A stretch of DNA of 62,559 nt from a virus, in IMG/VR virus record IMGVR_UViG_3300021090_000020, positions 1-62,559 of that record. One strand, given 5' to 3'. Position 1 is the first letter of the stretch; each line of letters begins with the position of its first letter. Positions 16,763-26,963 of the stretch are shown here, piece after piece. The translations under genes were made by a program, and so were the position numbers. The notes under the pieces are model-generated. The model made no database searches. It was not told the DNA's origin and saw nothing but the letters and a program-made list of their open reading frames with translations.

Positions 16763-17203
16763 ATGCCTCCGATGCCAATGCCGATGATGCCGCCGAATTC
16801 CGCGCCGCCCGCCACATCGGGCGCTATGCCAATGCCAGCTGACGGCGGCGCCCCTCCGGGCGGCGTGATGCAGGTACCGCCCGAGTTCGCGCAGCACATC
16901 GACCCGAACAATCAAATGCAGATGACGCTGTTGCAGCGCGTCGACAAGCTCACCCCGCAAGATGGTGAGGCGATCAAGAGCGGGATTTCGCCGGCAGCGG
17001 TACAAGTGCTCAAGAAAGTCCTGCCCGAGCTTGGCTTCATGCTCGACATGATCGTGCAGGATCAGCAGCCCGACGAGCAACAAATGGCGCAGGGCCCCGA
17101 TCAATACGACGAGCAGCAGGAAGCGCCCGAGCCGCCCGACGGCGCCACGCCGCTGCGCCCTGCCGGCGACATGCGGCCGGGAACCAGGCTCGCGCGTTAC
17201 TAA
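16763..17203 (+). CDS. Hypothetical protein with Met/Pro-rich start
   Basis: 146 residues. Residues 1-40 are a Met/Pro/Ala-rich disordered arm, followed by a short helical core (~45-95) and an acidic Gln/Pro-rich tail. No recognised domain. It lies 5 nt after the acetyltransferase-like gene in the ejection-protein cluster. Confidence 0.6.
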   Translation: MPPMPMPMMPPNSAPPATSGAMPMPADGGAPPGGVMQVPPEFAQHIDPNNQMQMTLLQRVDKLTPQDGEAIKSGISPAAVQVLKKVLPELGFMLDMIVQDQQPDEQQMAQGPDQYDEQQEAPEPPDGATPLRPAGDMRPGTRLARY

Positions 17204-17229
17204 CAGTATAGACCACAAGGTAATTCAAT

Positions 17230-17856
17230 ATGTGGGGAACACTGCTCCCATTTCTCGCCATTCTCGGCGGCTCCTATATATCGTCGCAGGCGAACACCGC
17301 CGCGGCCGAACGCGCCAGCGAGGCGACGTTGCAAGGCGCGCAAATCACAGCCGGCGCCATGAAGGACGTGAGCGAGGCCGCGGCGACGCGCGCGGCGCCG
17401 GGCGTTTCCTATCTGCGTCGGGTCGTGGCAGAGCCGGGCGAACTCACGCCGCTGCAAAGGCAGCAGCTTGAGGATTCGCGCCGCTCCACGGCGAACACCA
17501 TCCATTCCTCGAACTTCGCCGGCTCCGGCCGCACCGGAGTGGAATTGCTGCGCCGGAACGAAAGCGACTTCGTCAATCAGGCGTTGGAAAACAACCGGCA
17601 GCGCGCCATGACGGCGGCGGGTGAACTCGCCGGCAGTCAGAATACTTCCGATGCCGCTGCTATCGGTGCCGGTAAGGCAGTCGGCGATGCCACCGCCAAG
17701 GGCGGGCTCTATGACGCGCAAGCCGGCCTTGCCAGCGGACAGATCACCGGCAAAGCGATCGGCGATATCGGCTCGCTCATTGCCTCGCAGCAGCGCGAAA
17801 GCCGCTATGCCGACCGCGTGAGCAAGCTTGAAAAAGCACTCGGGATAAACGGGTAA
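17230..17856 (+). CDS. Putative internal (ejection) protein, P22 gp7-like position
   Basis: 208 residues. The hydrophobic N-terminus (MWGTLLPFLAILGGSYISS) is followed by long Ala-rich amphipathic helices, the usual make-up of proteins ejected with podovirus DNA to form a trans-envelope channel. It is the first of three or four such genes before the giant polyvalent gene. Assignment is by composition and order; no catalytic motif is seen. Confidence 0.55.
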   Translation: MWGTLLPFLAILGGSYISSQANTAAAERASEATLQGAQITAGAMKDVSEAAATRAAPGVSYLRRVVAEPGELTPLQRQQLEDSRRSTANTIHSSNFAGSGRTGVELLRRNESDFVNQALENNRQRAMTAAGELAGSQNTSDAAAIGAGKAVGDATAKGGLYDAQAGLASGQITGKAIGDIGSLIASQQRESRYADRVSKLEKALGING

Positions 17857-17862
17857 GCCGCC

Positions 17863-19266
17863 ATGGCAAATACAACCCTCACGTCGTCGGGCGCCCGCGA
17901 TCTTTCCTTCATCACCACCAATCCGGCGATGGACGCGTTCGAACGTGGCCGGCAGATCGCACAAGCGCAGCTCGAAGCCGATCAAAGGCTGGAAGCCGCA
18001 ACGCGGACAAACGTCGAGAACATGGCGAGCGCGCCGTCGCGGCTGCGCACGATCAACGCCAATGCCGATACGGCCGTGGCCGGCGCGCAAGTCGCAACGC
18101 AAACCGCGCCCTACAAGGTGCAAGGCGCCTATGACACCATGCGCGGCGGGACCGCCGACGCGAATGTGAAAGTCGGCACGCAAGGATCGAGGATCGCGGA
18201 CGCCGCCGCCGGCACGCGGCTGCACACCACCGAGGCCAATGTCGCCGAGCAGACCGCGCCTTATAAAGTGCAGGGTGCTTACGACGCTTCACGCACCGGC
18301 ACGGCCAACGCCGATGTTGCGGTTGGCACCGTTCCCGATCGCCTGTCGCAATCGAACTCGCAAACGCGTGTCCAGGCGGCCAATGCCGAGACCGCGCAGA
18401 TGCAGAGCTTCGACAAAACGCTTGCCTTGCTCAAAGTCGGCGACATTGCCGGCGCCGAGGCTTACGCGGCGCGCACCGGCGAGGCCATCCCGCCGGAAGT
18501 GTTGCAGAACGCCGAAGTGCGCGATGCCGTGATCAAGGCATGGGATCACGCCAAAGCCGCCTATCCGAACCGCCCGCAAAATCAGGCGCAGTTCATGCAG
18601 GGCTTTCTCAAGGACATGGCCGAGCGCAAGGCGCAAGGTCAGCCTGCAAACGATCCGACCGCGCTCTACAGCGTGCCAGAGGCGCCGCAGCCGCAGGACC
18701 AATCCGCCAGCGGCACCAACAGATTTGAAATGCTGCCCGGCTCGCAGGATGGGATTACCGGCGTCTGGAAACACGACCGCGTCACCGGCAATCGAAATTT
18801 CGAACCCAACGCATCCGTGTCGTCACGCGCGGGCGGCGCCGGTGGCAATTCGGTGTACCAGCAAAAGCGCCGCGATTGGCTTGCCGTGCATCCCAACGAC
18901 GAGCAAGGCGCACTCGATTTTGCCGCCGGCCGTCGTCAACTGTCAGGCGCAGAGTTGGTGCGCTCGGCGCGCGCTCAGGCCATCCAAGAAATCAACGGCA
19001 ATGCGCTACTCCATTACAAGAGCGAGAATGAGCGTAATGCCGCGATCAATCGGCGCGCCGACGAGAACCTGCAACGGATGCGGCAGGCTAACCAGCCGGC
19101 ACCGGCGCAGCCGCCATTGGCGCGTCCAGCAGCTCCACAATCCGCGTTGCCGCCGCCTGCCATCGATCCGATCGCACGCGCACGCGATGCCATCCAAAGA
19201 GGCGCGCCACGCGATGCTGTCATTCAACGGTTGCGCGACAATGGCATTGACCCGAGCGGGCTTTAA
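17863..19266 (+). CDS. Putative internal (ejection) protein with internal repeats
   Basis: 467 residues, ATG 17863. Helical, Ala/Gln/Arg-rich. Two ~27-residue repeats (starting 'QTAPYKVQGAYD', near residues 79 and 127) mark a coiled segment between ~60 and 190. The second half is Pro/Gln-rich and ends in a helix-rich tail. Its stop shares a base with the next ATG (TAATG). Probably a structural part of the ejection machinery; function inferred only from place and composition. Confidence 0.55.
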   Translation: MANTTLTSSGARDLSFITTNPAMDAFERGRQIAQAQLEADQRLEAATRTNVENMASAPSRLRTINANADTAVAGAQVATQTAPYKVQGAYDTMRGGTADANVKVGTQGSRIADAAAGTRLHTTEANVAEQTAPYKVQGAYDASRTGTANADVAVGTVPDRLSQSNSQTRVQAANAETAQMQSFDKTLALLKVGDIAGAEAYAARTGEAIPPEVLQNAEVRDAVIKAWDHAKAAYPNRPQNQAQFMQGFLKDMAERKAQGQPANDPTALYSVPEAPQPQDQSASGTNRFEMLPGSQDGITGVWKHDRVTGNRNFEPNASVSSRAGGAGGNSVYQQKRRDWLAVHPNDEQGALDFAAGRRQLSGAELVRSARAQAIQEINGNALLHYKSENERNAAINRRADENLQRMRQANQPAPAQPPLARPAAPQSALPPPAIDPIARARDAIQRGAPRDAVIQRLRDNGIDPSGL

Positions 19267-19778
19267 TGGCTGGCCTCTCATTTAATGATCTTGTTCCGGG
19301 AAATATTGACCTCAACGCGCGCCCAGTCGTGCGCAATTCCGATGGCTCGATAAGTACCGTTTATTCCAAATCATTCAATTTTGATGGCGTCGAAACGCTG
19401 CTCCCGACAGTCAGCAATGACGGGCGCATATTGTCGGATCAGGAGGCCATTGATCTCTATCTCAAGACAGGACGGCACCTCGGGCAATTTGCCTCACCTG
19501 ATGCCGCTAACGCCTTTGCGCAGCAACTCCACAAGGATCAGGAAAAACTATACGTTCCGCAGCCGGCGCAGCCGACCACGCGCTTGCAGCAGATGAGTGC
19601 GTTCGGCCGGACTGGCGACATTAATCAAGGTGAGCAGGCACAGCCGCCGCCCGGCAGCTTCAACACCAATCTCCCGCCCCCAGGCGATCACGCGCTGGTA
19701 CAGCCGCGCGAACTCCCGCTCGATCGCAACACCATTTATCCGAACGATATCGCTCCGCGCGGCCTTGAGGATATCTAA
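19266..19778 (+). CDS. Ejection-operon protein with LSFxDLVP start motif
   Basis: 170 residues. It starts 'MAGLSFNDLVPG', a motif shared with the next gene. Residues ~14-98 form a compact domain ('ARPVVRNSDGSIST', 'LLPTVSNDGRILSDQEAID', 'LYLKTGRHLGQF', 'AQQLHKDQEKLY') that I recall from many phage internal and polyvalent proteins, without an assigned function. The rest is Pro/Gln-rich. It is joined to both neighbours by TAATG overlaps, so all three are probably made and packaged together. Confidence 0.6.
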   Translation: MAGLSFNDLVPGNIDLNARPVVRNSDGSISTVYSKSFNFDGVETLLPTVSNDGRILSDQEAIDLYLKTGRHLGQFASPDAANAFAQQLHKDQEKLYVPQPAQPTTRLQQMSAFGRTGDINQGEQAQPPPGSFNTNLPPPGDHALVQPRELPLDRNTIYPNDIAPRGLEDI

Positions 19779-22700
19779 TGGCCGCGCTCTCATTCGATGA
19801 CCTGATCCCGGACAGTTCGGGCGCAAATCCCGCCGCTTCCGGTTTGGGAGCGGCGCCGCTTTCGTTTGATGATCTGGTGCCCGCTTCGTCGATCGCGGCG
19901 CAGCCCGACGACAGCAGCTTGACAGATTACACGCGCGAGGGTGTGACCGCGTTTGCGGAGCAGGGCAAGAACCTGTTTGCCGGGGCGCTCAAAGGCTACG
20001 GCGCCGCAGCACCAGCCATTGCAGAGCGCTCGATCTCAGCACTCGACAACATCAACGCGCCGCTGGCTGACGACAGCCCGGAGGCGCGCGCGGCTTACCG
20101 CGTTCGCCGCGGCGTGCAGCATCCTTCCGACGATGTGATCGCGCAACGGCGGGCTGCGCTTCAGGGGCGCGCCGATCTCCCGATTGCGGAACAACCACTT
20201 TATCGCGCCGGGCGTGCCGTCGAGGATTTCGGCAAGGAGGCGCTTGGCGCTTCTCCCGGATGGGAGAAAAGCTGGACGCGCGACATTATGGGCGGCCTCG
20301 GCTCGATGACAGCAGGCGTCGGGGTGTCGATGATCCCGGGTGCCGGTCCCGGTCTTGCCGCAACGATCTTCCTCGGCGCCGGCATGGGCGAGGCCGTCGA
20401 CAAGGCGATCAAGGAAGGCGCTACCGAGGAACAGGCGCGCCGAGCGGCAGAGTTAGGTTCCATCGCTGGCGCAACCGACATGATCGACGCGCTGTTGCCT
20501 GCGCTCGGCTCGACCGGCAAGGCATTGGGCTTTATCCGGCGCGTCGGCACACGGGCAATCTATGGATCACTCGCCGAAGGCGGGCAGGAGGGCTTGCAGC
20601 AGTTCATTCAGAACATGATCGCCAAGGGCGTCTATAAGCCCGACCATGACTTGATGGAGGACGTGCTGCGATCAGCCGCGATCGGTGCCATCGTCGGCGG
20701 TGTTACCTCGGGCGGATTTGCGGCTGTGCAGCGCCAGCAGCCAGTCGAAGTCGCGGGGCAGCCCATCGCGCAACCCGAGGACATCGCACCTCCCGGTGCC
20801 GTTCCCGCCGATATGGTCATGCCGGCAGCGGCGGAAGCGCCCGCGCCTGCAGCAGGGACCCCGGCTGCCCCCATTGAGAGCATTCCCACCGGCGCCATGC
20901 CAGCCGAAACCATGCTCCCGTCGGCGGGCCAGCCTTACACGGCGCAAATTCAGGCGCCGCAAGCGCCCCCACCACAGGATCCCGCCGGCCGGCACACCCT
21001 CCAGGCCATGCTGGACGACCCACGCACGGCCGAGGAGATGCGCGCCGACCTGGCGCGCGCCGAGAAAGCCGCCCAGGCCGCCGCCGACCGGATAGGAGCC
21101 GTAGCGCCGGCCGGTAGCCAGACCAGCGTCACCATTAACGGCCTAACCGCGCAGCCCGCGCCACCGTTCGGCCACGATGCTTCACGTGAAACACCCCCGC
21201 AGCCTGTCATCCGTGAGGGTACAGCGGCAATGTACGATCCGGCCGCCGTCGCCGTCGGCCCGGAGCAAACGGCGCAGCCCACGGCCGCGCCCGTGACGCC
21301 GGGAAGCGCTATTGCGGGCGCGGCGCCAACAACCGAGATCCCGCCACCTTCCATCGGCGATGGCACCCGCACAGCGCCGGTTGACGTCCAGACGTCATCC
21401 GATGTGGCCAAGGCCGCGGCGGCGGCCACTACCAACTACAGCCCGAAGCAGGGCGAGGCCAACAACCGCCAGCTCGGGCACGCCAAATGGAACGGCCTTG
21501 AGGCCTCGATCGAGGTTGCTGCAGGTGGTGTCCGGCGCGGCACCAAAAAGACCGGCGAGCCGACGCAGACCACATTCACCGCGCCTTATGGCTATTGGAA
21601 AAAAACCGTTGGCGCCGACAAAATGCCGGTCGATGCCTATTTCGGGCCGCACATCGGCGACCCGAACCTGCCGGCCTACGTGCTGGACGAGCTCGATTCC
21701 AAGACCGGCAAATTCCGCCAGATCAAGACGTTCGCGGGCTTCGCATCGCCGGAGGCCGCAACACAGGCCTATCTCGGCACCAGCACCAAAGGCCCGGAGA
21801 ATATCGGCGGCATCACCGCAATTCCGGCGGCTGAGTTTCCGGCCTGGGTGAGCGACGAGAAGAACACCACCAAGCGGCTGTCGGCGCCGCCGGCTGACAT
21901 AAAAGTCAACACGCCAAAACAGCGCCAGGGCAAGAAAGGCCCGCTGTCGCTCATCGAATTCATCGCGCAGCGCGGCGGCATCGACCCACGGGATCCTCTG
22001 ATCGGCGACGTGCGCATGATCCTCGGCACGCCCAACAGATATATGCGCGGTTACGGGATGCTGATCCGGCCCGGCGGAAAGTACCTCGACAATTTGCACG
22101 AAGCGGCCGTGGAAGCCGGCTACCTGCACGACGAGGCGCGAAACTCAGGCGGCGTAGCTCAATCCACCACCACCGACCTGCTGAACTTGCTCGATGGCGA
22201 ACTGCGCGGCCAGAAAGCCTATTCCGATAACGATCGCGATGAGGTCGCCAACCGCCAGGACATGAAGGACGCCAAGGCGCAGGCCGAACAGCTCGCACGC
22301 GCCCAGGACGAAGTCCGCGCCGTTGCCAAGCGCGATGGCTACAACGCCAGCGACGAGCAGGTGCGGCGCGCCGCCGAGGCCAGTTTGGTCAATGATGCTG
22401 ACCCAATCGACGCGCTTGTGGACATTCTTGAGCGCGACGCCATTGCGGATCGCGACGATCTGGCGGAAACTGTCAAAGCGCGAGGAGAGAAAGATGCTGC
22501 CACAGGAACGGATGCGGGTCGCGCAAGACCTGCGGCGACTGTCCAATCAGCCGGACCTGCCGATCAAGCGTCGGATGGAGGCGCGTCGGCACGCGTCGAA
22601 TCTGGTCAAGATCAACTCGGCCGAGGCGAAACGCGGACCGAAACTGCCGAAGCCACCCGCCGCCCCGAAGGCGTTCGCGGCACCGAAGCCGCCAGCACCA

Positions 22701-25700
22701 CCGAAGCCACCGGCACTGCCGAAGCTGTAGCGGCGGTAGAGCCGGATTCTTCCGGGAAAGAATTGCCAAAGAATGCACCAACAATAAATATTCCTCGAAA
22801 TATTCCTGAAGCAGCCAAGGCCCCGGAAACGGGGCCTTCTGATTCCGGGGCTGTGCAGGTCCAGGCTCCGGTCAAAGCCAAGGGCGTGGCGATTCCGGCG
22901 AAGGCCGAGCCTACAAAAGCGGCGGCCGGCGACGAGCCGAAGCTCGCCATGCGCCGCGATGAAGCGCCGGCAGAGAAGCAAGCAGCACCGGGCGTGCCCG
23001 ACTACGAGCTGCGCACGCCGTTCACGCCTGCGTTCCTCGATCACGCCAACGCGGTGCAACCGCTATTGCGCGCCGAACTCAACCGGCTCGGGCTCCATGA
23101 TATTGCGCTGAAACTGGCCGACCGAATTAACCTATGGGTGCAGGGCCGGCACTCAAGCGCCGATGGCGTCTATTGGAAGCGCACCGTCACGTTGGCGCTC
23201 GATGCCGACCATCAATTCCGCACCCTGCACCACGAGGCGCTGCACGCCTTGCGCGAACTCGGGCTGTTCACCGACGGCGGCGATATTGCCAACCCGCGTG
23301 ATAACGAATGGGGCCTACTTGAGCGCATGTCGAAGGCCAAGTGGCGGGAGCAATTCGAGATCGACAGGTTCTATCCAGAGGTTTCGGAAGAAACCAAGAA
23401 TGAGGAAGGCATCGCCTACGCCTATGCCGCATGGGCCGACGGCAAGTTGAAGGTCGACGGCCGCTTTGTGCGCCTGTTCAAGCGCATCAAGGCGTTCCTC
23501 GAAGCGCTCGGCAATGCGCTGCGGGGTAACGGGTTCAAGACGGTCGAGAGCATCTTTAGCGACATCAAGAGCGGCGAAGTCGGCAAGCGCTTCGGTGCGG
23601 AGCGCGCGGGCGAGCCGATGGCGGCGGCGCGCAAGGGTGACAGCGACCTGTTCAAGACCGAAGTGGTGCAGACCCCCGACGGCCCGCGCGAGCAGGGCGT
23701 CATTCCAGGCGCCGAGAAGATCAGCGAAAAGGAGCGCTTGCAGCGCCAGGCCAACAAGCCGCTCAAGCCGGGCAAGGCGCAGAAAGATGTTGACGGCCTG
23801 CCGCTGTTCAACGACGAGCCAAGCCCCGACCTGCCGATGTTTGCGCTCAAGCGTGAGCCGGAGACGGCCCAGGAACTCATGCGCGTCAGCCAGGGATTTA
23901 TTGCCCGTGGTCAATTCATCGACCGCGCCATGCGCGTGCCGTTCGATTATGCCGGCGGTCTCACGAAAGACGGCCAGTGGAAGCCGGGACTTTACCTTTG
24001 GGACAAGCATCCGACCGCGATGGCCGGCGCGCTCATCGGTGCCCGCATTGGCGCTGCGATTACAAACCCCATCGGCGCGGCAGCCGGACATATTGCTGGC
24101 AAGCTGGTAGCCGGCAAGGTCGGCGCCGGCGTTGGCGAAACCGTCGCGGCCTTTACCGGCGGTCTGCCGGGCGCGGCCGTTGGTGCTGTCGTTGGTGGTG
24201 CTGGCGGCAGGCTCATCATGGCGAAGTTTTCGCCCGCCGGCCGCTTTGCTTTCATGAACCCCATCCTCGAAACCGCGCGCAGCAACTTGATCGACCGCTA
24301 CAATCTTCGCAACCTGCCGGAGTACGTTACGCGCGAACGCGACCGTGCATTGGACGAGCGCGCCAAGCTGATGCAGGCAAACGAAATACTCAAGGCGATG
24401 AACCACGCCGGTGTCGGTTTGCAAGAGGCGCGCGTGCTGCACGCCATCATTACCGAGGGTGCGGTTGCCAGCGCCGATATGGCGGCATTGGCCGAACCGA
24501 TCCAGGCCGCGGTCGATCAATGGGGACAGGAGGCGGTGGCGTATGGACTTGTGAGCGCCGAAAGTTTCGAGCGCAATCGCGGAACCTACATGCACCGCGT
24601 TTATCTCAAAGACGAAGCCGAACAGCACGGCTTGCGGCGCATGGTCAACGGCATCATGGGGTCACGCAGGAAGAAGATCATCGGCGACCAATACAAGGGT
24701 CGCGGCATATTCAACGAGATCGAGTTGCCCCGCCTGATGCGCGACGTACCGGATTGGCATGAGGGCGCGCGCGGCAAGCCGGAAAACGGCGAGAAGTTCG
24801 TGCGTCTCGATGAAATGGCAACACAGCAGCAGCTTGCGCTCGACGAAAAAAAGACCCCCGAAAAGGTGCTGCGCACGGTTTATCTGCCGGTCGGCCGGCA
24901 GATCCCCGACCGCTATTCCGCCTTCCGCAATCAAGGCACATGGGAGGTGCGCGGCAGCAAGAATGGCAAGATCGTGATCTGGCGCGACTTCACCAAGGAA
25001 GAACGCACCAAACTGGGCGAAATTCTCGACGCCCGCTACACTTTCGCCAAGACCGCGATGCTTACCGCTCATGATCTCTCGGTCGGCAAGTTTTACAAGG
25101 ATATATCGCAGAACGAGGATTGGACCAGCAGCACGCCGCCCGATGGCAGAATCATCGACGCCGCCGAATGGCAGGCCGGGCGCCGAGCTTACAAGCCGAA
25201 AGATCACGATTGGGTGCGCGTCCCTGAGACGGAGATTGGCAGCACCGGCGGCAAGAAGCGATGGGGCGCGCTCGCTGGCAAATGGGTACGCGAGGAAATC
25301 TGGCGCGATTTGAACGAGTTGGAAATCCTGTCGCGGCCCAGCACATGGCGCGCGATCATGACAGGCTGGAAAAAAAACAAAACCGCGCGCTCACCCAACG
25401 TCCACATGAACAACGTGGTGTCGAATTTTACGCTGATGGATTTGTTGGACGTGCGGTTCCAAGACTTGATTGACGGTATCCGGTCCTTCGCCAAAGGGGA
25501 CCGGCATTACGAGGAAGCCTTCAAGCACGGCGCGTTCGGCGCCGACATGATTACGCAGGAAATTCGCGACCAAGTCTTGAAGCCGATCCTTGATGAAATC
25601 GCCCGCAGCAATTCCTTGCCTGCCGGCCGCCTCGGCCTGATGGGGCAGGCGTCTAAGTTTACGGAGCTGTTGTGGTCCAAGTTGCAAAAACTAGATCAGA

Positions 25701-26692
25701 AGATGGTCGACCTCTACCGGGTAGAGGACGAGATATTCCGCATGGCGACCTATCTGCGCCGAATTCAATTGGGTGACACCCCCAAGCAGGCGGCCGATCA
25801 TGCCCGCGAGCAGTTTATCGACTACGACATTCGCGCGCCCGGAATTCGCGCCCTGCGCAACACGGCGGTGCCATTTATTTCCTATACCTATCGCGCTGGC
25901 CCGCTGGTGGCAAAAGCCGTTGCAACGCGGCCGTGGAAACTGGCGAAGTACGCGCTCCTTGGCTATGTGCTCAATGCGCTGGCCTACGCCGTCACCGGCG
26001 GCGACGAAGACAAGGAACGGCGCAGCTTGCGCGAGCAGGAGCAAGGCAACACATGGGTTGGCACCGAGCGCATGACGCGGATGCCGTGGAACTCTCAGAA
26101 AGAAGGCTTCCCCGTGTTCCTCGATATTCGCCGGTTCATGCCGGCGGGAGATATCGTCGACTTCAATCAGGGGCAGACGGCGCTGCCAATCGTTCCAGCC
26201 TGGCTGATGATCGGCGGGCCGATGGTGCTCGGCGCGGAATTCTTCTTCAACAAGCAGATGTTCACCGGCCGGGAAATCACCAACGACAAGTCCGACGACT
26301 GGTGGGACAAGACAACAAAGACCGCCAATTGGGCGTGGAAGTCGTGGATGCCGAACGCGCCGTGGGTGCCCAGCTCGTACTCCAACGAAAAGATATGGGA
26401 TGCCGCCTGGGGTGCGCGTGAAAAATATACCGACCGGCCACTTAGTTTGCCGCAGGCGCTTCTATCGTCGGTCGGCATCAAGATCAAACCCGAGGACATG
26501 GATCGCAATTTTGCGCGCAAGGGCCGCGAATTCAAGAAGGTATTCGAGGCACTAAAAACCGAAGAACGAGATTTCAATCTGGACCACGAGGCTGGCACGC
26601 TCTCCGACAGCGCATTTGATCGGAAGACAAAGAACGTGGACAGGAAGCGACAGAACGCCATCGAAAAGATGACCGAGACGTTCAAGGACTGA
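19778..26692 (+). CDS. Giant polyvalent virion protein (2304 aa)
   Basis: The N-terminus carries two 'LSFDDL(I/V)P' motifs (~4-10, ~28-34), then a Gly/Ala-rich hydrophobic helical part (~165-320). A Pro/Ala linker (~320-560) follows. An inorganic-pyrophosphatase-like domain lies around 560-690 ('FTAPYGYWKK', 'MPVDAYFGPH'), and a helical domain at ~710-860. After another linker comes a zinc-metallopeptidase-like domain with HEALH at ~1152-1156. A glycine-rich hydrophobic segment (~1418-1482) and a long C-terminal region (to 2304) resemble polyvalent-protein-associated domain 38. Such proteins are packaged and ejected; they may form the conduit or disarm the host. A near-perfect parS sequence lies inside its first linker. 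Confidence 0.75.
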   Translation: MAALSFDDLIPDSSGANPAASGLGAAPLSFDDLVPASSIAAQPDDSSLTDYTREGVTAFAEQGKNLFAGALKGYGAAAPAIAERSISALDNINAPLADDSPEARAAYRVRRGVQHPSDDVIAQRRAALQGRADLPIAEQPLYRAGRAVEDFGKEALGASPGWEKSWTRDIMGGLGSMTAGVGVSMIPGAGPGLAATIFLGAGMGEAVDKAIKEGATEEQARRAAELGSIAGATDMIDALLPALGSTGKALGFIRRVGTRAIYGSLAEGGQEGLQQFIQNMIAKGVYKPDHDLMEDVLRSAAIGAIVGGVTSGGFAAVQRQQPVEVAGQPIAQPEDIAPPGAVPADMVMPAAAEAPAPAAGTPAAPIESIPTGAMPAETMLPSAGQPYTAQIQAPQAPPPQDPAGRHTLQAMLDDPRTAEEMRADLARAEKAAQAAADRIGAVAPAGSQTSVTINGLTAQPAPPFGHDASRETPPQPVIREGTAAMYDPAAVAVGPEQTAQPTAAPVTPGSAIAGAAPTTEIPPPSIGDGTRTAPVDVQTSSDVAKAAAAATTNYSPKQGEANNRQLGHAKWNGLEASIEVAAGGVRRGTKKTGEPTQTTFTAPYGYWKKTVGADKMPVDAYFGPHIGDPNLPAYVLDELDSKTGKFRQIKTFAGFASPEAATQAYLGTSTKGPENIGGITAIPAAEFPAWVSDEKNTTKRLSAPPADIKVNTPKQRQGKKGPLSLIEFIAQRGGIDPRDPLIGDVRMILGTPNRYMRGYGMLIRPGGKYLDNLHEAAVEAGYLHDEARNSGGVAQSTTTDLLNLLDGELRGQKAYSDNDRDEVANRQDMKDAKAQAEQLARAQDEVRAVAKRDGYNASDEQVRRAAEASLVNDADPIDALVDILERDAIADRDDLAETVKARGEKDAATGTDAGRARPAATVQSAGPADQASDGGASARVESGQDQLGRGETRTETAEATRRPEGVRGTEAASTTEATGTAEAVAAVEPDSSGKELPKNAPTINIPRNIPEAAKAPETGPSDSGAVQVQAPVKAKGVAIPAKAEPTKAAAGDEPKLAMRRDEAPAEKQAAPGVPDYELRTPFTPAFLDHANAVQPLLRAELNRLGLHDIALKLADRINLWVQGRHSSADGVYWKRTVTLALDADHQFRTLHHEALHALRELGLFTDGGDIANPRDNEWGLLERMSKAKWREQFEIDRFYPEVSEETKNEEGIAYAYAAWADGKLKVDGRFVRLFKRIKAFLEALGNALRGNGFKTVESIFSDIKSGEVGKRFGAERAGEPMAAARKGDSDLFKTEVVQTPDGPREQGVIPGAEKISEKERLQRQANKPLKPGKAQKDVDGLPLFNDEPSPDLPMFALKREPETAQELMRVSQGFIARGQFIDRAMRVPFDYAGGLTKDGQWKPGLYLWDKHPTAMAGALIGARIGAAITNPIGAAAGHIAGKLVAGKVGAGVGETVAAFTGGLPGAAVGAVVGGAGGRLIMAKFSPAGRFAFMNPILETARSNLIDRYNLRNLPEYVTRERDRALDERAKLMQANEILKAMNHAGVGLQEARVLHAIITEGAVASADMAALAEPIQAAVDQWGQEAVAYGLVSAESFERNRGTYMHRVYLKDEAEQHGLRRMVNGIMGSRRKKIIGDQYKGRGIFNEIELPRLMRDVPDWHEGARGKPENGEKFVRLDEMATQQQLALDEKKTPEKVLRTVYLPVGRQIPDRYSAFRNQGTWEVRGSKNGKIVIWRDFTKEERTKLGEILDARYTFAKTAMLTAHDLSVGKFYKDISQNEDWTSSTPPDGRIIDAAEWQAGRRAYKPKDHDWVRVPETEIGSTGGKKRWGALAGKWVREEIWRDLNELEILSRPSTWRAIMTGWKKNKTARSPNVHMNNVVSNFTLMDLLDVRFQDLIDGIRSFAKGDRHYEEAFKHGAFGADMITQEIRDQVLKPILDEIARSNSLPAGRLGLMGQASKFTELLWSKLQKLDQKMVDLYRVEDEIFRMATYLRRIQLGDTPKQAADHAREQFIDYDIRAPGIRALRNTAVPFISYTYRAGPLVAKAVATRPWKLAKYALLGYVLNALAYAVTGGDEDKERRSLREQEQGNTWVGTERMTRMPWNSQKEGFPVFLDIRRFMPAGDIVDFNQGQTALPIVPAWLMIGGPMVLGAEFFFNKQMFTGREITNDKSDDWWDKTTKTANWAWKSWMPNAPWVPSSYSNEKIWDAAWGAREKYTDRPLSLPQALLSSVGIKIKPEDMDRNFARKGREFKKVFEALKTEERDFNLDHEAGTLSDSAFDRKTKNVDRKRQNAIEKMTETFKD
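21178..21193. promoter_or_regulatory. parS-like site (15/16)
   Basis: TGCTTCACGTGAAACA differs at one base from the bacterial consensus TGTTTCACGTGAAACA bound by ParB. It lies in the low-complexity linker of the giant protein gene. Confidence 0.6.
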
Positions 26693-26867
26693 CGAACCAT
26701 CGCGCAACAACGGCGCAGCCGACGATCAGCCCGGCGGCAATGCAGAGATCGCGCGGCAGCGCCGCCGCCAAAGGCGGGGCATAGCGGGTCAGCATGAGGT
26801 GAAGCCTCAAGCCCCCGACCATCGCCGAGGCAATGGTAATGAGGCCGCCGATGGTGGCGAGAATCAA
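26682..26867 (-). CDS. Small two-helix membrane protein
   Basis: 61 residues from TTG 26867, with two hydrophobic helices ('ILATIGGLITIASAMVGGL' and 'LCIAAGLIVGCAVVARWF'). Codon third positions are strongly GC-biased, as in real genes here, and no gene occupies the other strand. The frame stays open upstream to about 26997 with no ATG, so the real start may lie further up or be unusual. The 3' end overlaps the giant gene by 11 nt. It could be an antiholin, superinfection-exclusion or holin-like protein; nothing decides. Confidence 0.45.
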   Translation of the reverse strand: MILATIGGLITIASAMVGGLRLHLMLTRYAPPLAAALPRDLCIAAGLIVGCAVVARWFVSP

Positions 26868-26963
26868 TAGGTCGGGCGTGGGCTCGGCCCGAGTTTGCCG
26901 GCTGCGGCCGGGATCCGCAAGGGTCGGATGCTCCCTTAACCCAATCCAATAGCGAGCGATTTC

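Noticed and set aside
23315-24628. Minus-strand frame (437 codons) opposite the giant gene
   Set aside because: Shadow of GC-rich codons; the plus-strand frame has clear domains.
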